Part shown: piece after piece, positions 59,631-64,000 of the stretch | How the letters are laid out: each line of letters opens with the position of its first letter | Position numbering within the stretch: position 1 is the first letter of the stretch | NCBI RefSeq assembly: GCF_016950255.1 | Contig: NZ_JACGFN010000001.1 | Span: forward strand, 2,418,001-2,482,000 | Length of the DNA: 64,000 bases | Source of the DNA: Pectobacterium brasiliense | GTDB taxonomy: Bacteria > Pseudomonadota > Gammaproteobacteria > Enterobacterales > Enterobacteriaceae | Direction: 5' to 3' | Notes under the pieces: model-generated | What the model saw: only the letters and a program-made list of their open reading frames with translations | What the model was told of the DNA's origin: nothing | The model's database searches: none | Program-made: the position numbers and the translations under genes

Positions 59631-61415
59631 TTACTCTGCTATTTTCCATATTTTTTCTAGATCCACATCTTCACTATCCGGCTGCTTTGACCTTTCCAGC
59701 AAATCTACTTGCAGTAGCATTGGCAGGTTAAAGGACGTCCCAGTCACGATACAGCAGCCTTTAGACAGATTGGGAATCATGCTTCTCGACATGTTATCCA
59801 GCGTACTGATTGTATTATCAATCAGGAGAAGATCGCGGTCGTTAACCAATCGATGGATAAAAAAGTTGTGTATCTGCGAAACGATTGTAGGTGAAATATC
59901 CGCTGGACGCTGGCTGGATAACGTCAAGAATACACCAAATTTACGGCCTTCTTTTATGATTTCTTCAAACATTTCAAGTCGATAATCTTTCCAGCTTTCA
60001 CTTTCGCGGCTAGATTGCTGTGACAAAATGTTATGAGCTTCATCGATGATTAGATGAACAGTACTATCCGGTGGGTTGGCAACCTTATCTTTATGTGGAT
60101 AGTAGTAATGTTTAGCAATCAAAAGCGGAAGAACTTTCTTGATGTCCGGTTTGCATTTTCTCAAAGAAATTACTGTGACCGGCTTTTTCACAGCCTGAAC
60201 GTCTACTATATCAATCACCTTACGTAAACCATTTAATGATGATTCGATTCGCTTTAATAATGGCTGTATGAATTCATATTGAACATAACCATAAATTAAG
60301 TCGCGAATTAGTTGAATATTAGATCTGACTTTAAATTCTTCAAAAGCATCCATTTCTGGTAAAACTATATTATTAACAAGCTGGGATAAAATTATATTAT
60401 AATTATTACCCTCTGAGTTAAAATATCTATATCCACTACCATCTAAAAAATTCCCATAAAAACAATTATTTTGGCTATGCCATGTTATTTTCTTGAGAAT
60501 ATCAAGTAGATCATTAAAACTCATTAATTCCGTTATTTCCCTAATTAAATCAAGTGAATCTGGTTTCGGCTGGGCCGATGTAAATATTAATTCATAGGTT
60601 TTTTTGATATAATTTAGAAAACTATCTGGATAATCAGCATAACGTTTACGACCTGTAATAATACGATTGATGAACGGTTTTTGCGTATTCTGAGTTGCCT
60701 GGAAAAGGATGCTAAGAGTTTCTGTATCCCAGAATTCCGTTGAAGATAGAGGAAATTTATTCTCTTCGTTGCGAGTATTGAGTTTATATACACATTTAAA
60801 ACTATCGCTAACCAATTGATTGGTTGTATATTCACCATTAAAATCAATGACGATAAATTTGCTTTTCCCACTTATCTCTTGAATTTTCTGTTCAAAGAGC
60901 GTTGTATATAATTTTGTTAATGTATTTGACTTCCCACTCCCTGTATTTCCAAAAATACCTATATGTGTGTTAAATAATTTTTGCCAAGGCAATGATACAG
61001 GAAGTTCTTCTTTCAGAAGCTTTCCAATAACAAAGTTACCATGACTTTCTTCCCCATAGATATCGCTAAGCTTATCCTCTTCCAAAAGATAAGCCTGATC
61101 TTTAATTAATGGAAGATATTTAACACCCTCATTAAAAATCCCTTTATCAAAGTAACCTATAGGCCTTAATTCAACCTTTCTAATATAATATTTTTTTTCA
61201 TGATCTCCTGCATATCGTAGCTCATCCAGATGCTCACCCTCAACAATACAAACAATATCTCTAAAACCACGCTTTACTTTAATGTATTCCTTAATGGAAA
61301 TTCCTTTGTATTTTTTTCCATCATAAAATAAAGTATCTTTATTTGAGTCTTCGAATACCTCCAGAGTGATCTTTATTCCATGAATCGCAATAACCTCTCC
61401 GACTAAAATAGACAT
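59631..61415 (-). CDS. HerA-like ATPase of a SIR2-HerA defence pair
   Basis: 594 residues. N-terminal HAS-barrel-type beta domain (1 to about 100; SILVGEVIAIHGIKITLEVF), then the HerA/FtsK-type ATPase: Walker A GIFGNTGSGKSNTL (156-163), FIVIDFNGEYT, Walker B HLIIDEAHNIL (about 453-463), and the SQRPADISPTIVSQ sensor/arginine-finger segment (501-514) typical of HerA. The N-terminal barrel and hexameric ATPase are known from archaeal HerA; the bacterial form paired with SIR2 is an anti-phage system (also called Nezha) in which HerA and the NAD-cleaving SIR2 form one complex. It starts 11 bp behind the SIR2 gene with an AGAGG ribosome site. Codon use is AT-rich, unlike the flanking core genes. 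Confidence 0.92.
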   Translation of the reverse strand: MSILVGEVIAIHGIKITLEVFEDSNKDTLFYDGKKYKGISIKEYIKVKRGFRDIVCIVEGEHLDELRYAGDHEKKYYIRKVELRPIGYFDKGIFNEGVKYLPLIKDQAYLLEEDKLSDIYGEESHGNFVIGKLLKEELPVSLPWQKLFNTHIGIFGNTGSGKSNTLTKLYTTLFEQKIQEISGKSKFIVIDFNGEYTTNQLVSDSFKCVYKLNTRNEENKFPLSSTEFWDTETLSILFQATQNTQKPFINRIITGRKRYADYPDSFLNYIKKTYELIFTSAQPKPDSLDLIREITELMSFNDLLDILKKITWHSQNNCFYGNFLDGSGYRYFNSEGNNYNIILSQLVNNIVLPEMDAFEEFKVRSNIQLIRDLIYGYVQYEFIQPLLKRIESSLNGLRKVIDIVDVQAVKKPVTVISLRKCKPDIKKVLPLLIAKHYYYPHKDKVANPPDSTVHLIIDEAHNILSQQSSRESESWKDYRLEMFEEIIKEGRKFGVFLTLSSQRPADISPTIVSQIHNFFIHRLVNDRDLLLIDNTISTLDNMSRSMIPNLSKGCCIVTGTSFNLPMLLQVDLLERSKQPDSEDVDLEKIWKIAE

Positions 61416-61426
61416 TCTCGCCTCTT

Positions 61427-62577
61427 CTAATTTTTATTGTACGATGGTATAGAAAACACATCTGAATTAAACTTTGTAAAATCCATTTTTTCATTAAGTT
61501 TGATAAATTTTACATTTCTATATCCTTCAAACAGCGGTGAGATTTCTTGGTAACCATGATCGCTATAACAGCAGATAAACATTGTAAGAGTTCTATTCCC
61601 AAGCGATCTTTTGATTAAATTTCTTATATGCTCATCCGCAAATGAAAAACCAAACAAAATTAAAACAGAGTTTTTTCTCTCCAACACGTAACTCATATGA
61701 CGTAACATCTGATAGTAGTGTTCCTCAAATACTGTCTCATGGAATTTCCATTTCGTTGGATTGACAATCGGAAGAGAATTATATTTATTCCAGAATGAAG
61801 TAGATATCTCAAAGAAACCATCAGATAATATTATATTGTTAAAACTAGCACGGTTAGATTCAGGATTTTCAATAATGGATTTAAAAAACTCTAATTCAGG
61901 AACAATATCTTTAATTATACGATCTGTATTATAACCGTAATATTGAACATGGATTGATTCTTCATTTTTTCTCCAGTATACAGAACCGTGAAGGTGGACA
62001 ATATTTAATTGAGGAACTCTTTGCTCCCCACTATCAAATACCCCTTTTGTAACTTCTATTGAGTCAAAATGCCTAGCTTCCAAAAGCTTTATTTTGAATC
62101 CTCGGGTACCATCGTTTAAATTAAGCGGTATCTTTTCTTCTTTAATTAATTCTTCATAAGCCTCTACAAAGCAGGTATCATAATTGGTAGTAAAGATATT
62201 AATACTTTTTTCATGTGCTTTACGCAATTCAAGTATGCCATAAAGAGTGGATATAAATGCCTTATAATTATCAATTACCTTAGTTTTCTTTCCATCTATT
62301 AATTTATCGGAGACCTTCTCTGACTCCCAGTTAAAAGACATGACTGGTTCAATACATTCTTTATAGTAATACATAAATAGTAATGTTTTTAATTCTTGTT
62401 TATTTTCCTCCTCAAAGTATTGCGCTAAAGTTTCAACGGTTTCACACCCAGTAGTTTCATTTTTCATTGCAGTTGCCAAGGTAGGAAAAATTCCAGATGA
62501 CGCTCCGGAACCAACAAGGAAGTTAATTTCCTGTTCATATATATCTGTAACGTCAATTTTTCTGTAGTTTCAGCCAT
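61427..62577 (-). CDS. SIR2-family NAD-cleaving effector, apparent 5' frameshift
   Basis: First gene of the SIR2-HerA pair; expected to cleave NAD+ on infection. Core SIR2 motifs: INFLVGSGASSGIF (NAD-binding GSGAS, 62512-62498), INIFTTNYDT (TTNYD, 62191-62177), IVHLHGSVYW (catalytic-type HG, near 61996), and LFGFSFADEHIRNL (GFSFxDxHI). The GSGAS part is not preceded by any ATG, GTG or TTG in its own frame back to a TGA at 62570-62572. The only good start, ATG at 62577 with AGAGG seven bases upstream (MAETTEK...), is in the next frame and would stop within about 40 codons. One base added at the A5 run (62557-62561) or two lost in the (AT)4 tract (62537-62544) would join them into about 383 residues. 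Without it, only a 350-residue product lacking the NAD loop could start at TTG 62479. Confidence 0.85.
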
Positions 62578-63351
62578 TTAGACACCTCTGAATTACTATC
62601 ATGTAAAACCCGGCTCAAGCATAGTACATTAAACGACCCAATGCGGTTACTTGCTGAACTAAAACTACTTCATAGATGGAGCTCCAGTAGAGATCTGAGA
62701 TCAAAGCATGATGCGGAATGACCATAAGGGTTTGCCCCGAATCAGTAATTCGCTGGAGGCAGCTCAGCCTGACAGTATTTAACGATAACAATCCAGCTAA
62801 ACTGGCAAGAGTGGTGAAAAAGCAAGGAGATTCTGTAACAGTGCTTTAAGTTCTGCCTCAGAACCTCAGATATGGGGTGGTTAAATAAAGCAATGGTATT
62901 CGGTTATCTGAACTCATTCATGGTGACATCTCAAAGAGATAGAAAAATATCAATATAATTCATATAGTAAAAAATTACACAGTTAGACATTATCTCAACA
63001 GCGTATGAGCCAACATATCAACTTGAAGCTTAATGCTGTAGGTAACGGATCAACACTATAGATCGCGAAAGATTACGTTTTTCACACCATTGTACGTGAA
63101 CTTAGCTCTTCACATACCAAAGCCCCATTCCCTCAAGTAACGATTCATCGTGACAACCATCACAAAAACAAAGCGATTTTTATGGGGCTTTAGCGGGGCG
63201 CTATTTGAGATAAATATCAACAAAAACAAATTATTAACATAAAGTTAATCGTGAGTATGATTCCAAATCCAGCACCACGAGTTTAAAAAGCCAGCCTAGC
63301 ATTGATCCTACATTTAACTGCATTCACGCAGAAAATCGCTGCGTCCTCGTC
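62578..63351. other. Gene-free AT-rich interval between the defence pair and a LysR gene
   Basis: About 770 bp. A 43-codon frame at 62718-62849 has no ribosome site and no known relative, so it is not called. There is a ten-base inverted repeat AAAGCCCCAT (63119-63128) / ATGGGGCTTT (63182-63191), possibly the remains of a mobile element. No integrase, transposase or tRNA-Phe end copy was seen. Confidence 0.6.
63119..63191. repeat. Ten-base inverted repeat with 53-base spacer
   Basis: AAAGCCCCAT and ATGGGGCTTT are perfect inverted copies. No transposase is near, so this is only noted as a possible element end or regulatory structure. Confidence 0.45.
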
Positions 63352-64000
63352 TTAAATCTCAGCTTCTAAAAACGCAATAAAGGCTCTTACCTTTGAATTC
63401 AGTGCCGAACGTTCATTGACACAGGCATAAATATTCATCGGTAAAGACTCTACGTGGTTACCGCTACTGCGGTCTGAGCAGAACAAAGGCGTGAGTTGAC
63501 CACTGTCTATCAACGGCTGGGCAACAAAGCTTGCCAGGCGGGTAACGCCGCCTCCGTTTGCTGCTATTTTTGCAATAATATCAATATCATCACTGATAAA
63601 TTTGGGGTTGAGTTTCACGTTAACAGGCTGCCCATTGACCATAAATGTCCAGGGAAGAAAACGCCCATCTGTGGGATAGCGGAAAACCAGACAAGCGTGC
63701 TGGCTGAGTTCTTCAGGAGTTTGAGGGGTACCCGCGCGATCCAGATAAGCCTGGGCCGCGCAGAATATAAATGGCAGCGATGCGATTTTTCTGGCAATCA
63801 GTTGATCGTTCAGCTGTGCCTCGATGCGGATGCTGACGTCAACGCCTTCCAATCGATGGTTAACGTTGCGATCGGTACTAATCAGTTCGATATCAATATC
63901 GGGGAAAGATTCTTTGAAAGCAGGCATCAGTGGAGCGATAACGTACCGACCAAATGCGGCAGTCGTCGCGATGCAAAGCGGACCTTGCAGTTTAGTCTCA
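63352..64000 (-). CDS. LysR-family regulator, effector-domain part (5' end outside window)
   Basis: The frame is open to the last base of the window (ending, in coding order, with TKLQGPLCIATTAAFGRYVIAPLMPAFKESFPDI at its start), so the helix-turn-helix lies beyond. What is visible is the periplasmic-binding-like effector domain of a LysR regulator of the CrgA/AaeR-like group: FPDIDIELISTDRNVNHRLEGVDVSIRI, LSQHACLVFRYPTDGRFLPWTF, and FIAFLEAEI at the C-terminus. Its base composition is again that of core genes, marking the end of the AT-rich island. Target unknown. Confidence 0.88.
   Translation of the reverse strand, partial: ETKLQGPLCIATTAAFGRYVIAPLMPAFKESFPDIDIELISTDRNVNHRLEGVDVSIRIEAQLNDQLIARKIASLPFIFCAAQAYLDRAGTPQTPEELSQHACLVFRYPTDGRFLPWTFMVNGQPVNVKLNPKFISDDIDIIAKIAANGGGVTRLASFVAQPLIDSGQLTPLFCSDRSSGNHVESLPMNIYACVNERSALNSKVRAFIAFLEAEI

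Noticed and set aside
62718..62849. 43-codon frame (MTIRVCPESVIRW...)
   Set aside because: A stop directly upstream, no ribosome site and no known relative; could be a fragment but not supported as a gene.
57779..64000. Second copy of the tRNA-Phe 3' end (attachment repeat)
   Set aside because: Read through to the end of the window without finding CCGAGTCCGGGCACCA or a close copy.

Overview
The window is chromosomal DNA of an enterobacterium, most likely a soft-rot Pectobacterium. Evidence: near-complete collinearity with two Escherichia coli blocks (dnaG-rpoD-mug-tRNA-Ile; fadH/rlmG-ygjR-alx-sstT-ygjV-uxaABC-exuTR-yqjA...yhaK; then zur-yjbJ-lexA-dgkA-plsB-ubiAC-groESL-fxsA-aspA-dcuA-cutA-dsbD-yjdC-tRNA-Phe), a complete galacturonate pathway and an aryl-beta-glucoside PTS. 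The genus call is inference; no species is claimed.

Layout. 1-3.6 kb: end of dnaG, rpoD, mug and a tRNA-Ile(CAU). 3.7-6 kb: a small exported protein and a LysR regulator divergent from a secreted DJ-1/PfpI protein. 6-16.4 kb: accessory catabolic cluster with a 6-phospho-beta-glucosidase (+ strand) facing a beta-glucoside PTS EIIBCA, three exported sulfatases and a radical-SAM sulfatase maturase (- strand). 16.4-19.6 kb: DUF305 protein, diguanylate cyclase, spy, and a coiled-coil protein. 19.7-42 kb: fatty-acid and rRNA genes, Mn riboswitch-alx, sstT, galacturonate genes uxaCBA/exuT/exuR, and the yqjA-mzrA-yqjCDEK-yqjFG-yhaJK run. 42-57.8 kb: zinc and SOS regulators, phospholipid and ubiquinone synthesis, chaperonins, aspartate/C4-dicarboxylate metabolism and thiol transfer. 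57.8-62.6 kb: AT-rich accessory island downstream of tRNA-Phe, with a Ner-like regulator, two tandemly duplicated XRE regulators, a membrane protein, and a SIR2-HerA anti-phage-type pair. 62.6-63.35 kb: no gene seen. The window ends inside a LysR-type gene.

Main discoveries. (1) Three separate transcription units of the sulfatase/beta-glucoside cluster each carry the same leader: a CRP-type box, then 60-62 bp later a BglG/LicT-type RNA antiterminator (RAT) whose 3' arm overlaps an intrinsic terminator ending in a long T run. Paired segments differ compensatorily among the three copies, and one RAT has an enlarged apical loop and lies between two sulfatase genes. This ties desulfation, PTS uptake and phospho-glucoside cleavage into one antitermination regulon, suggesting use of sulfated beta-glucosides. 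No antiterminator gene is in the window. (2) A SIR2-HerA defence-type operon whose SIR2 gene has its NAD-binding GSGAS motif out of frame with the only good start codon, next to an A5 run and an (AT)4 tract. (3) A tandem duplication of XRE regulator plus upstream region, coupled to an unknown membrane protein. Smaller points are a 21-bp in-frame duplication in fadH, 74-bp tandem repeats after alx, absence of dinF behind lexA, and a collapsed interspersed repeat before yqjA.
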